DNA of 64,000 nt from Euryarchaeota archaeon UBA256. GTDB taxonomy: Archaea > Thermoplasmatota > Poseidoniia > Poseidoniales > Poseidoniaceae. The notes beneath the pieces are model-generated. The model did not search any database. It saw only the letters and a list, made by a program, of their open reading frames with translations, and was not told the DNA's origin. Below are positions 20,298-31,200 of the stretch, one piece after another. Where the stretch lies: the NCBI GenBank assembly GCA_002494645.1, contig DACE01000009.1:1-64000 (forward strand), given 5' to 3'. The translations under genes and the position numbers were made by a program. Positions within the stretch are counted from its first letter, which is position 1; the number at the start of each line of letters is the position of its first letter.

Positions 20298-21367
20298 CGG
20301 CTCACCTCAATACGTTGCAAATCGACCTCAAAGTACAGTGGTAGGTCTTGCGAGGAGATGCTGAATCCGTCAGCACCACTGGCTCGTTGGTAGGGTGCAA
20401 ATCCAATGAAGGTGTCAAGGGTTCCCGCAGAGCGTTGGATGGTGTAATCCGACAGCCATGTGTCATGGTACTGGGGTGTAATGACATCGTGCAGGACATT
20501 CGTGACATGGAATCGAACGTTGTACGAAGGTCCAGTGAACAAGGTCATGGGTCCCTGTGAAATGAATTCCATTCCAATGTTACTTCCCGTTCCAATTGAA
20601 CCGTTTGAGACGATGTCTGTAAGGAGAAGGGAAAGTCGTAATTCATCGTTCGCCATTCGGTCAAATTGGATCATCGGCATGGTAGTGACATCCCACGCCC
20701 CGTTGGGGAAGCGTTCTGCACGGGCGTTGTTCATCAGGACGATTTGGTGTTCTCCCTGACCCAATGATGTTTGAATTTGAAGTCCAGACAAGGTGATGTC
20801 AAAACTGCGGTGAAGGAGTTGTCCTTGTTCTCCATAGACGCTGACCATCATCCAGTGACTTTTGCTGATGTTGTGCGTCACAAATACTTCCTGATGGCTT
20901 GCGGTTAGCGATGATGTAAACTCATTGTCTTCCGATTGAATCTTGATGCTACGGGCACTTTCATTGGCAGATAAAACGGCGATGGTTGTGCCATTAACGG
21001 TACGAAGCGTGACGCTCTCAGTGGGCGTGAAATCGGAAGCTATGTGCCAATGTTCCACGTTTTGAACGGAGCGTATGGAGGTGGATTGCATGGCGAGTGT
21101 ATTACGAAAGCCTGTGCCGTCGGGAGCATTGCCAGCAACTTCTACACGATCTTCAATACGGTCTGCGATACCACTGGCCGAGTTCCAATTGGTGTTGTCT
21201 TCAAAATCCGAAAGGTATGGATTGAGGAAAATCCACACTCCGCCCATGATGGTAATCACCATGGCCAAGAGCATGACGACGCCCAGAACTTCACTCACTG
21301 CACGCTCGTCCTGCTTGGACTGGCGTCGTGTTATGACGTCGGCGTGGTGGTTCACGCTCCATGTCAC
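20294..21367 (-). CDS. Type IV pilin-like protein (archaeal pilin N-terminal domain)
   Basis: A 357-residue protein whose N-terminus is the clearest pilin signature in the cluster: charged head, DERAVSEVLG, then a hydrophobic helix ending near residue 48. This matches the archaeal Pilin_N (DUF1628-like) consensus of Arg-Ala-Val-Ser followed by a Gly-containing helix. The rest is beta-rich with no motif I recognise. GTG 21367 is the first start after an in-frame stop and has no clear ribosome site; GTG 21355 is an alternative. It is the first gene of the trio 21367-17590, and its stop overlaps the TTG of the next gene. Confidence 0.72.
   Translation of the reverse strand: MTWSVNHHADVITRRQSKQDERAVSEVLGVVMLLAMVITIMGGVWIFLNPYLSDFEDNTNWNSASGIADRIEDRVEVAGNAPDGTGFRNTLAMQSTSIRSVQNVEHWHIASDFTPTESVTLRTVNGTTIAVLSANESARSIKIQSEDNEFTSSLTASHQEVFVTHNISKSHWMMVSVYGEQGQLLHRSFDITLSGLQIQTSLGQGEHQIVLMNNARAERFPNGAWDVTTMPMIQFDRMANDELRLSLLLTDIVSNGSIGTGSNIGMEFISQGPMTLFTGPSYNVRFHVTNVLHDVITPQYHDTWLSDYTIQRSAGTLDTFIGFAPYQRASGADGFSISSQDLPLYFEVDLQRIEVSR
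20301..20308 (-). promoter_or_regulatory. Ribosome-binding site for the TTG-started pilin-like gene
   Basis: The minus strand reads GAGGTGAG directly before the TTGA stop/start overlap at 20294-20297. It supports TTG as the initiator and gives a local pattern for judging the neighbouring CTG start. Confidence 0.55.
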
Positions 21368-21412
21368 GATGCGGTATCATTTAGCCATTGACCTTGTTTT
21401 GGCTATGATGGC

Positions 21413-22225
21413 TTATTTGACGGTCTTTTTTTCGGTTTCTACCTCAGCCGTGACTTCACCGATATAATGGGAGAATTCGGGACCATCCTGCAATGATATT
21501 TTGAGGTCTCCGCTAAAGATTTCATCGATATAATACAGAACCGTTGATTCAGCAATATGGGGCATGTTGTTTTTCTCGCTGAGGTGGGTAAGGGTGATGG
21601 TTCGTGTTGCTTCAGTGCAAACTTCGGCAAGGAATTGGCCGGTTTGGTCGTTGGAAAGGTGGCCTCCTCTGCCCGTAATGCGGTCTTTGAGGGAATAGGG
21701 ATAAGGTCCTGAAACCAAGCGATGATGGTCGTAATTCGATTCGATCGAAATATGCTCACAGCCTCGGACGTGGGCGATGAGCTCATCCGTCCATGAGCCC
21801 AAATCGGTGATGATGGCTGCACGTTCTCCTCCATGGCTGGCAATGAATGCCACATTGTCCGAGCCGTCATGCGGTACAGGCACGGGAAGAAGCGTGAGGT
21901 CGTCACCGATTTTCACCAGGTCAAGTGAATCAAAATAGTTCGTAAGTTCGGGGTCAAGGCCGAGTTCAAGTGCAGTGCGTTCATTGGCCAAGACGGGAAT
22001 GTTCCATTTTGACTGGACAACGGATGCACCTCCTCCATGGTCGCCATGGTGATGTGAGATGATGACACAATCAATGTCTTCTGGTTCAATGTTTAGTCTC
22101 GCCAAACGTTTCTTGAGTTGAACACCACTGAATCCCTGATCGACGAGCACTTTTGCATTCGGGGTTTCCAACAGGGTAGAGTTTCCTCTACTACCTGTTC
22201 CCAAGTGCGTGATGGTCATCGTCAT
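21413..22225 (-). CDS. Metallo-beta-lactamase-fold hydrolase, WalJ/YycJ-like
   Basis: A 270-residue cytoplasmic protein. The start LGTGSRGNS, the metal-binding SHHHGDH (H58, H60, D62, H63) and later GGHLSND and THLSEKNN boxes match the WalJ/YycJ branch of the metallo-beta-lactamase fold, whose characterised members include DNA exonucleases. Two zinc or manganese ions are expected. The frame extends to TTG 22327, but homologous N-termini begin at the M-x-I-x-x-L-G strand, so ATG 22225 (or 22219) is chosen. It is transcribed away from the calcium-repeat giant and towards the pilin cluster, with 45 bases between. A nuclease or phosphodiesterase role is inferred from the family. Confidence 0.8.
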   Translation of the reverse strand: MTMTITHLGTGSRGNSTLLETPNAKVLVDQGFSGVQLKKRLARLNIEPEDIDCVIISHHHGDHGGGASVVQSKWNIPVLANERTALELGLDPELTNYFDSLDLVKIGDDLTLLPVPVPHDGSDNVAFIASHGGERAAIITDLGSWTDELIAHVRGCEHISIESNYDHHRLVSGPYPYSLKDRITGRGGHLSNDQTGQFLAEVCTEATRTITLTHLSEKNNMPHIAESTVLYYIDEIFSGDLKISLQDGPEFSHYIGEVTAEVETEKKTVK

Positions 22226-22413
22226 GTGAACGATGGTGACCCGTCGCGGGAAGGACTTGAACACACCGCTTCGGTATCGCATTATCATGGTGTTTTGGCA
22301 TGATTTGAAAGTTAGGGAAGTGCGCAATGTATGAACATTGTTCCATCAGCCTCATAAGCAACCTTTCCAAGGTGTTCTTAGGGCGAAGCGGAGGCTACGC
22401 GTGGGGCGGTAAT
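22226..22413. promoter_or_regulatory. Divergent intergenic region
   Basis: 188 bases between the chosen start of the WalJ-like gene (-) and the chosen start of the giant calcium-repeat gene (+). It must hold promoters for both. No convincing TATA element or operator repeat could be picked out. GGGGCGGT at about 22403-22410 may be the ribosome site for ATG 22414. Confidence 0.35.
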
Positions 22414-25400
22414 ATGCGAAGGAGTCAAACCACACTGTTGACGACCATAGCGGTCATCTCAAGTCTTCTCTTTATGTCCCAATTTCCTGCCATCTCAAAC
22501 GTGGCGAACATCCACCCCGATGACACCACACAAACTCCTCCCCCAAACACCGACACCGACGGGGATATGATTCCTGACGTACACGAAACGCTCTTTGAAG
22601 AATGGATGAACTGGACTTCAGTAGACGGCCGTGACGTCTTTGTTCAAGGGCTCGACAAAAACAACGCATCCGATGCCACCACTGATTTCGACCGTGATGG
22701 ATTAAATGCGACCGAGGAGTTTTGCTGGCCCTATCCTGCGAACTGTACTGCGCCGGGTTTCCCTCGTGGGCTCACAGGACAACTCGATGAAAATAACGAC
22801 CGAATCTATCTTGATCCCCGTCTTTCCGACACCGATGGTGATGGAATGCCGGACGGGTATGAGGCCTACATGTGCTTGCGCACTGGTGGTTTTGATTCAT
22901 CTGCTCTGCGGTATAACTGCGGTTCCTTCGACCCCCTCAACAACAGTGACTTCACTCTTGATGGAGACAATGATGGCTTTGACGTCGACCGAAACGGAGA
23001 GATGAGTGAATCTGAACGCTACACGGCACCAGAAGAATACGCATTTGGCTCGCCATCAAATTTTACAACGGAACTTGATGGATTATGGTGTCATGCTACG
23101 CTTCCCGAGGGGTCAATCTTGAAGAGTTGGCCGTACATACAATCAGGGAGTAATGCATCATTCCACAACCTTTTGCCGGCCTGTACCACGAACTCTACCG
23201 CTCCAGTCGGAGAAGATATGTGGCTTGGAACCGACCCGCTTCTCGACGATTCAGACCGCTATTACTGGGACGGATTTTCAGTCCGCCCCCTCTATCCGTC
23301 CTTTGGTGACGGAATGCCCGACGGCTGGGAAGTTCACTTTGGCCTTGACCCGTTAAACCGCAGCAACGCTCTTGCAGACCCAGACCAAGACGGTTGGGAT
23401 ACAAATCGAGATGGCGGGATTTCAGCCGATCTCGCCAGAACCCAAACGGCGATGGAGTTTGGGGAAGCTCTCTCAACCCTGCAAGAATATGGCGTTCATT
23501 TTGATAACGGCAATACGATTTATCCCGGGTTGAAGTTTACCCAATTGGGTGACGACTCTGAATATTCTGTGATGCCGCTGGTGTATGATGTGACCGGAGA
23601 GGAATTGGCCGTCATGCACCATGATATCCGAGCTCTTGACCAGTACGAGGGGAACCTCTACACCATGACAAAATACGGCATATCAATTCTCAATCTTGAC
23701 GATTCAACGCAATACCACCAATGGATGCCTCAGGGTGTTGAAATCCATGATGGATTGCTCATACGCTCAAACGGGGTTCCCTATTCGCTCGCTCTTGCAA
23801 CCACTGCCGGATTTGCTCTAGCGCCATTGTTGGCTGATGGCACGCTCGGTTCCCTCAGCACGTGGGATTGGAGTATGGTTGGCGAGATTCACGCCTTAGC
23901 ACTCCTTGAAGGAACGGATGGAAACGATCAGGTCATCGGTTTAGGTCATGCCGGTACTGGCGGTATTATTGATATTTCATCGGTTGGAACCATCAGCGAA
24001 ACATATGCACTCGGACAAGGTTTGCGTGCTGGTCTTGAATTCGCCAATGCATCGGTCACCTCCATTCAGCACGGTTCGGTCGGGGGCTCCACGCTGGTTC
24101 TCTTCGTCGGTACCGACCGTGGCCTCATGACGGTTGAAACAGCATCAGCGCGAGATGAGGTTGCAGGACAATGGCGTTTCTTTTACACACAAGAATCAAC
24201 GGGTATTTCCCCTGATGTTGATGAATTGCGCAGCCTGCCACTCGGCACCGTTGGCAATCCTGCAGAAGTCCGAGATATCCTTCTTGACGGGCCTCTTTCG
24301 AGCAACTCCCAATCCTTGTGGTTTGGAACACCAGCCGGATTGCATAAACTGAATCTTGTTGAGGATTCAATTGAACACAGTGGGCTTTTGTTGCACCCAG
24401 GCGTTGACGGAAAGTTATCCAAACAAACCAATAGCATTCAATCAATCCATGCCACTGGCGATGAATTACTCATCGGTTCTGATTGGGGCCTGTGGGCGAT
24501 TGCTGGCGATTATACTGCCGTTTACGGTCTTCAAGACCAGACTCGAATACCGGGAGAAATTTCCGCCATCACGACCATGCTTGTTGGCGGTAATATGACT
24601 CTCTTTGCAGGAGCGTCACCGGGTCAATATGCAAACTTGCAACTCATTGACCCAGGGGCTAATGACTCGGATTCTGACGGCATGCCCGATGGCTGGGAAG
24701 TCATTCACGGGCTCGACCCAACAGACCCTTGGGATGCACTCTACGACATAGACGGTGACGGGCTTGACCTTGACCAGTCTGGTGATATGAACCTTGAACG
24801 GTTATGGACCAATCTTGATGAGTTCCGATATGTCCAATCAACGCCTGAGGGCTACAATTCAACCGACCCCAGAGAGGGTGACACCGACGGCGACGGATTG
24901 GGAGACGGAGCAGAATACTTCGGCTTCTTCTTTGAGGAATCCAATTTATGGTGTCATTATGACGTCCAACTCGTATACCTGTGCAACGATGCCGCCGGCC
25001 TTGCTGCCAATGATACCTACCTGCAATACGCCAACATCGATCGCAATACCGACCCGACCAACCCCGATTCTGACGGTGACGGTATGCCCGATGGATGGGA
25101 AATTGAACACCGCCGATGGGTAGGTGCAACCTTCACCGGCGGCAATAATTGGAGTTTAGATCCCCTTCGAGCTGATGATGCTGAATGGGATGCTGACGGG
25201 GATGGATTGCCGAATCTTTGCGAATACCAATGGTCAATCGTGCGACTGATTGGTCTCAACGGTGACTTACTGGCCGACTACGGAGAATCTCCCGAGGCCG
25301 TGGCTAACTGGTCTGTGGCAGACCCCAATGCGGTTGATTCGGACGGGGATTCACTGCCCGACGGATGGGAATCCAAAGGGTTGTGCAATTGGGACCCTTC

Positions 25401-28158
25401 ACGCAAGGGTGTGAATCCACTCAACGGTTCGGATGCGTATGAAAATCCGGATGGTGACGGATACGATATCAACAGAGACGGAATCATTTCGTCCGATGAA
25501 GCCTTTGTGAACTATCTCGAATACCACATACGCAGCGATCTCTTTAACGGCAACCAGACGCTTGATGGTGTTGAGTTGCCCGATGGATTCACCACCAATC
25601 TCTTCCAAAACATCTCAGAATATGGAATACCTGAGGCTAACTTTGGTGAACGTGCATCAGGAGCACTTTCTGTTGGGCTATCAAGTTACAGCATCGGTGC
25701 GGCTGACCCACTGAACGCAGATTCAGACGACGACGGTATGCCCGACGGATGGGAGATTTGGTTTGCACGATGGGACTTGCTTGAGGATGAATGGACCCTC
25801 AATCCAATGGATGCATCCGACCGTTGGGGTGATGCTGATAACGACGGTATGACCAACTGGGAAGAATACAACTCAATCGCTCCATCGTACTCTCAAACCG
25901 ATGCCAATCGCTCATCTCCGCAATGGTTTGTAACCACGATTGGCCAAGCATACGCTCTCCAGCAATGGCCGGGTATTCCGACCGATTCTTCCTTCGGGGA
26001 CTTCCTCACCCAAGACCAGATCAATGCAACTGGATGGACAACCGACCCCAATAACGTGGATACGGACGGTGACGGCATGCTCGACGGCCTTGAACTGCTG
26101 TTCACCACGTGGAATGTATCAGCCAACATGTGGACGCTGAACCCCTTGGTCGCTGGTGATGGTGATTTCGATGGTGACGAAGACGGACTCATCGACCGTC
26201 AAGAATTTGCTCTTTCTTTGGAGCAGCCCGATAACGGAATCAACCATCCCAGCGATGCACCGCTCCTGCACATCGATGGTGATTATCAGCAACCAACTGA
26301 AAAAGCCCAACGCGTCTTCAACATCTTGATCTCAAAGGAAACCCGAGGCAAGCGCCTTCTTAACGACTTCAACGCATGGCAGCAAGGAGAGCCACCCAAT
26401 GCCTTTATTGAAGTCATTTTAGGCATGACCGACCCGACCATTGCCGACACTGACGGAGATGGCATGTACGACGGGTTCGAATACTGGTTTACATCATGGG
26501 ACCTTGAAGAAAATAGATGGGCCATGAATCCACTCATTGACGGTGACGTCAACTTGGATTCAGACGGAGATAGTTTCGACTGCAACGAAGACGGTACGAT
26601 TGACGTCAATGAAACATTTAGCAATTTACGTGAATGGGAATCCCGAACATGGGGCAAATATCTCAATCGTGATACTGTGCCATCGGGAATCATAGATTTC
26701 GGTGAAGATGCTATGGCCGCATACCAGGAAGAACTTGGGTATTCATTGATCCAAGCACAAAATGCACTTTACCTTGATTTCGTTGAAAAAGGTCAGGATT
26801 CTCAAGACCGAATGGCCAAAATCAATACCTACGATAGCGAGAACTTCAACCGCAGTCTTCGTGGTGTTGCAGACCCGACTCACGCAGATTCAGACAGTGA
26901 TGGAATTCCCGATGGTTGGGAGTATTGTTATGCTACCTACGGAATGGACGATATCACTACCATCAATCATTGGGCTGCCAACCCAATCAATCCATGGGAC
27001 GTCGATTACGATGGAGATCATGATGGATGGTATGACCGAACGAGTTTTGACATTCCAGCCCAACAAGGGACATGGGAGGACAGAATCTTCACACCATCGG
27101 GTCTACTCATCCAAAACGGGCTTGGCGACCTACCCTTCACAAACATCATGGAGTACGATAACGAAACACGTCCTGACTTGAACGATAGTGACGAGGACAG
27201 CCGTACCTTTGTGACCACCACCGAGAACAATCTCGTAACGTCCCACCTTCGCGATTACAACTATTCTGACGGGCGTGAAGTGTTCAAGTACGGTTCCAAC
27301 CCGAGTGATAACGATACGGATGGCGACATGCTTCCCGACTGGTACGAGTACAAGATGGGATGGAACGAGAACAATGACAACTTCAGTACCTATCTTGAAA
27401 TCCGTGTGGTTTGGATTGATGTCGCTACAGGGGGGCCGTGTGATACGAGTACTACGTCCTGCCTCCCACTCTCACAAGACGGCTCAGGGGGAACACTCAG
27501 CCGTCCCGATCTTGAATTCACCTGGTTCACTATGAATCCCTCAGACCCCAACGACGCGAATCTCGACCCTGATCAAGACGGCAATTGGGATTGTTCTGGA
27601 GCAGGGTGCAATTATGAATCGTACACGAATTTCCAAGAATTCTATGCCATTACGACCAGCGAGTATGCTTCGCCAAATGCCGTTCGCTTGAGTGGATTGA
27701 CGCACGAAGGCGTTCCCGTGACCGAAGGATGGCAATTCAGGGCTGCTTTGCTAGGGCTCGGTCAAACCAATGAACTCACCCTCAACTATCTCAAACTTGA
27801 CAAATATGCGGGAATGGACCGCCAATACGGCTACGTTGTTGATGACGGCGATACGAATTTCTTGATTGTCGACCCATCGGATGACACCATCTTGATGGCT
27901 GGCAATCGGACCGACGCTTGGGACATTTACTATTCAGGCTCACCCAATACTGCTCCCGTACGCAATGTCGGTGAACACGAATTTGGATGGTATCTTTTGG
28001 ATTTCGACGACGACCACCTTGCAGAGGGAAGCAGTCCAATCAATTGGGATACCGACGGCGATTGGATGAACGACTGGTTCGAAGTCCGAGATGACGAGGA
28101 GGATGGCGTTCGTGGTGACTCCTCACCCATCCGTTATGATTCAAGAACAACCTCTTGA
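22414..28158 (+). CDS. Giant secreted protein with thrombospondin type-3-like calcium repeats
   Basis: A 1914-residue secreted protein. The frame starts at ATG 22327, but ATG 22414 gives a standard signal peptide (MRRSQTT, then a hydrophobic core to about residue 25) and has GGGGCGGT upstream. About 13 copies of a D-x-D-x-D-G-x-x-D-x-W/Y-E motif (such as DTDGDGMPDGWE) are spread along it. EF-hand/dockerin-like loops (DVDRNGEMSESE, DINRDGIISSDE) lie between them. Residues of about 370-760 read like a beta-propeller or similar module with no calcium motifs. Calcium binding and a stiff extended shape are known for the repeat family. There is no C-terminal helix or sorting signal, so it is either released or held by other surface proteins. 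Its role is unknown. Confidence 0.78.
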   Translation: MRRSQTTLLTTIAVISSLLFMSQFPAISNVANIHPDDTTQTPPPNTDTDGDMIPDVHETLFEEWMNWTSVDGRDVFVQGLDKNNASDATTDFDRDGLNATEEFCWPYPANCTAPGFPRGLTGQLDENNDRIYLDPRLSDTDGDGMPDGYEAYMCLRTGGFDSSALRYNCGSFDPLNNSDFTLDGDNDGFDVDRNGEMSESERYTAPEEYAFGSPSNFTTELDGLWCHATLPEGSILKSWPYIQSGSNASFHNLLPACTTNSTAPVGEDMWLGTDPLLDDSDRYYWDGFSVRPLYPSFGDGMPDGWEVHFGLDPLNRSNALADPDQDGWDTNRDGGISADLARTQTAMEFGEALSTLQEYGVHFDNGNTIYPGLKFTQLGDDSEYSVMPLVYDVTGEELAVMHHDIRALDQYEGNLYTMTKYGISILNLDDSTQYHQWMPQGVEIHDGLLIRSNGVPYSLALATTAGFALAPLLADGTLGSLSTWDWSMVGEIHALALLEGTDGNDQVIGLGHAGTGGIIDISSVGTISETYALGQGLRAGLEFANASVTSIQHGSVGGSTLVLFVGTDRGLMTVETASARDEVAGQWRFFYTQESTGISPDVDELRSLPLGTVGNPAEVRDILLDGPLSSNSQSLWFGTPAGLHKLNLVEDSIEHSGLLLHPGVDGKLSKQTNSIQSIHATGDELLIGSDWGLWAIAGDYTAVYGLQDQTRIPGEISAITTMLVGGNMTLFAGASPGQYANLQLIDPGANDSDSDGMPDGWEVIHGLDPTDPWDALYDIDGDGLDLDQSGDMNLERLWTNLDEFRYVQSTPEGYNSTDPREGDTDGDGLGDGAEYFGFFFEESNLWCHYDVQLVYLCNDAAGLAANDTYLQYANIDRNTDPTNPDSDGDGMPDGWEIEHRRWVGATFTGGNNWSLDPLRADDAEWDADGDGLPNLCEYQWSIVRLIGLNGDLLADYGESPEAVANWSVADPNAVDSDGDSLPDGWESKGLCNWDPSRKGVNPLNGSDAYENPDGDGYDINRDGIISSDEAFVNYLEYHIRSDLFNGNQTLDGVELPDGFTTNLFQNISEYGIPEANFGERASGALSVGLSSYSIGAADPLNADSDDDGMPDGWEIWFARWDLLEDEWTLNPMDASDRWGDADNDGMTNWEEYNSIAPSYSQTDANRSSPQWFVTTIGQAYALQQWPGIPTDSSFGDFLTQDQINATGWTTDPNNVDTDGDGMLDGLELLFTTWNVSANMWTLNPLVAGDGDFDGDEDGLIDRQEFALSLEQPDNGINHPSDAPLLHIDGDYQQPTEKAQRVFNILISKETRGKRLLNDFNAWQQGEPPNAFIEVILGMTDPTIADTDGDGMYDGFEYWFTSWDLEENRWAMNPLIDGDVNLDSDGDSFDCNEDGTIDVNETFSNLREWESRTWGKYLNRDTVPSGIIDFGEDAMAAYQEELGYSLIQAQNALYLDFVEKGQDSQDRMAKINTYDSENFNRSLRGVADPTHADSDSDGIPDGWEYCYATYGMDDITTINHWAANPINPWDVDYDGDHDGWYDRTSFDIPAQQGTWEDRIFTPSGLLIQNGLGDLPFTNIMEYDNETRPDLNDSDEDSRTFVTTTENNLVTSHLRDYNYSDGREVFKYGSNPSDNDTDGDMLPDWYEYKMGWNENNDNFSTYLEIRVVWIDVATGGPCDTSTTSCLPLSQDGSGGTLSRPDLEFTWFTMNPSDPNDANLDPDQDGNWDCSGAGCNYESYTNFQEFYAITTSEYASPNAVRLSGLTHEGVPVTEGWQFRAALLGLGQTNELTLNYLKLDKYAGMDRQYGYVVDDGDTNFLIVDPSDDTILMAGNRTDAWDIYYSGSPNTAPVRNVGEHEFGWYLLDFDDDHLAEGSSPINWDTDGDWMNDWFEVRDDEEDGVRGDSSPIRYDSRTTS
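22552..28083 (+). repeat. Thirteen dispersed type-3 calcium-motif repeats
   Basis: Copies start near 22552, 22834, 23305, 24667, 24880, 25069, 25336, 25720, 26059, 26449, 26887, 27313 and 28048. The DNA shares a GACGGTGACGGxATGCCCGAY-type core. Spacing is irregular (about 190 to 1360 bases), which fits domain-embedded protein repeats, not a tandem DNA array. Confidence 0.7.
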
Positions 28159-28223
28159 TTTGACCTTATTCATGACTGACCTTTGACCGCATGGTTCAAA
28201 GTGTATGTCGGCTGTGTCAGTCC

Positions 28224-31200
28224 ATGCAAGGTGGCGGTCAGCGTTCTCGAACTTCCTACGGCGTGTTCTTGCTATTAGTAGGATTGATGTTGTTTACACC
28301 GTTGAGCCCCATGGCTGAATTGTTCACATCAGAGGCTGAAGCAGCTGCCGGCACGCGCCACGTATACGAGTTCCATGATGGCTCAAACGAGTACATAGCG
28401 CTCTACCAAGGAGCAAATGCAGACCTCGGTGCCAAGGTCACCCTACCCAAGGGAGCATTGGTGACCGATGTGAGCATGACCCTCTCCGGGGCTTCTGCAA
28501 CCGGATGGTCTCAGATTGTTGCTGACGACCGAGTCCATTGGATCCGTGGAGATGAAACGAATGTCGATGATCGCTCCGGTGATTTGACATTGGCCCTTGA
28601 CAATCTTAGCCAGAACTTCCTCCCGCACGGGGAGGATGCTTACGTTGACGCTAATTCCGATGCATGGTTGGACAACGGATCCTATGCGCTCCGACAACCC
28701 CACACCTCCAATGCTACTGAAAGTCTCTTTTCTCAACAACTGACCAAAACTTCGTCAAGTTTCATGGCGCAAAGTCAAGGAGCAATTCTCAAGCACCACG
28801 ATTGGCTCTTCTTGTCAACCTGGTCTTCCTCAACATTCCACAATGTGGTTCACCGACTTTACCCGAACAATGCAACGCGAGAATCCATTATCACGCTTGA
28901 TCAAGCACAGTGTACGCTCCCGCAGAAGCATTCCTCGTCATATTACGGCTACTACGGATTTAGAGATTGGACCATCACCGATGATGAGCGCCTGTTCGGA
29001 ATCCTTTCGGGATATCGATACACCTACGGTTCGTCTGCCCCTGTCAATTACCACCGAGTCATGGAGATGGACATCTCAAGAGATGATACGTGGACGTGCA
29101 TTGACTCCTACGACATTTCACCCTCAGTTGGTGAATACACGGGGATTGCATACGACCGCGAGACCGGTCAAGTTTGGGTTGCGCACAATGCGATGAATCG
29201 CCTTTATGGTTATGATTTCTCAGGTGATGGTACGTCAACCTATACTCGCAGTCAGGAATACTACACCTACTCGTCTTCCTCAGGTTCCAAGTGGGAATGC
29301 GGCGGTACCTACAGTACCAGTCAGAAGCAAATGCTTCGTGGACTTGAGATGAACGGTACGACCTTCTTCATGCGCTGCCAAAAAGACGCTTACTACAACG
29401 ACCGCGACCAATTAGAGGCATGGTCCATATCGGGTTCTTCTACCGCCCTCATCCCTGAAACTGACGTGCGTCAAATCTCCCGTCTTGGTTATGGACTCCA
29501 GTTTGACGGTAACCGATTTGTAACCGTAGATAGCGGTTACTCGACATGGTCCAGCACCACCCTTTACTATCGAGAATTTGGAACGAGTTGGCTCTTTGAG
29601 ACCACACCTGCTCCGGGAACCACGACGTGGTACGGAGACGTCATTCAATCCGGAGAAGATGTACTGGCAGTGAACGTAGAGACCTACTGGTCAGCTGCCT
29701 CCATTGGTGACCGAGTTGATTACTGGGTCTCAGCAGATAACGGAACGCATTGGGAAGAAGTCAAATCCAATGAAACCATTCATTTTGACTACCCCGGTAA
29801 GGAATTGGTTTGGAAGGCTCAGTTGATTGGCTCAACGGCCGTTTCATGGTGGGTTGACATGGAATACGCTACTGCTTACACGGCCTCGGGTCAGTGGGAG
29901 TCTCCTCACTTCAATACGGGTACAAAGGTCGGCAAAGTGCGCCCTCAATGGACTGCAGACGTGCCTGCAGGTACGACACTCCAAGTGACTGTCTCAAACG
30001 ACAACGGCTCTGTATGGCTTGAGGCTACCAACAATGCAGAAACCAGTTTTTCCACAGAAGCAGCAGGAAATACGCTGAAGTACGGTATTTCCTTCACCAC
30101 CACCGATTCATCCCTCACACCGAGCATTGACGAATTCATACTCGAATACGAAGAGGGGTATCCCGACCGTCCCATGCTCGATGTCGGCGGTGATGGCGAT
30201 TATGATTGGGAGTCCGACATTTTCCTCAATGAATCTTCAGTCGTTGCTTCAGACGATTCTGTTGTAGGCGATGTGGTCAAGAAGGCTCCAACACTGGTTG
30301 ATGCCTTCAACGACTTTATCCCAGAAAATGGAGATGGATGGCTGGACATTCCAATCGGAGTCAAAGCAGCGTCCTCTGGCCGTGTTAAGATCTCCAACAT
30401 CGACATCACCTACGCTATGCAAACGCGTGCTGTTGATGCCTCCTTTGAGGGGGGACTGGCTGCGCCAGACGGCATTTATCGTAATTTCATCACTCGTGTT
30501 GCTCCGGGAGACGACGTCGACCGAGTCACAAAAGCAGTCATTGCCATCAATCACTCCTACGGCGAAAACCCCACCTTCACATGGGAGCAAGGGAATGCTT
30601 GCAGTGTCAATAACAATGTGGGAGAAATCGTCATGTTCGATGCACCGAACTGCACATCGTCGGTGGATTCCTCGGGTGTCCTCTCGATTTGGATGCCGAC
30701 CTCAGTCAATTGGAGTTGGAACGATGAAGTCTCAACTGAAGCGATTATCTCGGTAGAAGACGATTTGGGCGTGGCTGTTAGCCAATGGGATACCACCACT
30801 ATGGAATTAGCAGTTGAAAACGACATTCAACTCGACGGACTCCAAGTTTGGGAAGAAACCGGCCGTCAATTGTACCCCATGGATTGGGTTCGTGGTGGAT
30901 TCAACCTCAGCTTCAGCGGAAAGATTCACTTCCAAGATTCACAATTGATGCCGCCAGCGGGTAGTTTCTCATTGCGTGTGATCGGTCAGAATGTTACCTA
31001 TGACGGCGACTCTATGGGTGAGCCTATGCTGCTCTACCAAGAGGTCAATCCAGCCTTCGGCGAATACAACATGACCTTCACCTCCCCAGTTGAATCAGCA
31101 CCAGGTGGAATGATTTTCTATGTTCAAGCCGTTGATTTGAAGAATGGATCAACCTATACGAATCCAAATTACAACTCAATGCGCCTCATTCTGGATGGAA

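Noticed and set aside
22552..28083. Repeated DNA cores as a CRISPR or tandem repeat array
   Set aside because: Irregular spacing, in-frame, and explained by calcium-motif protein repeats.
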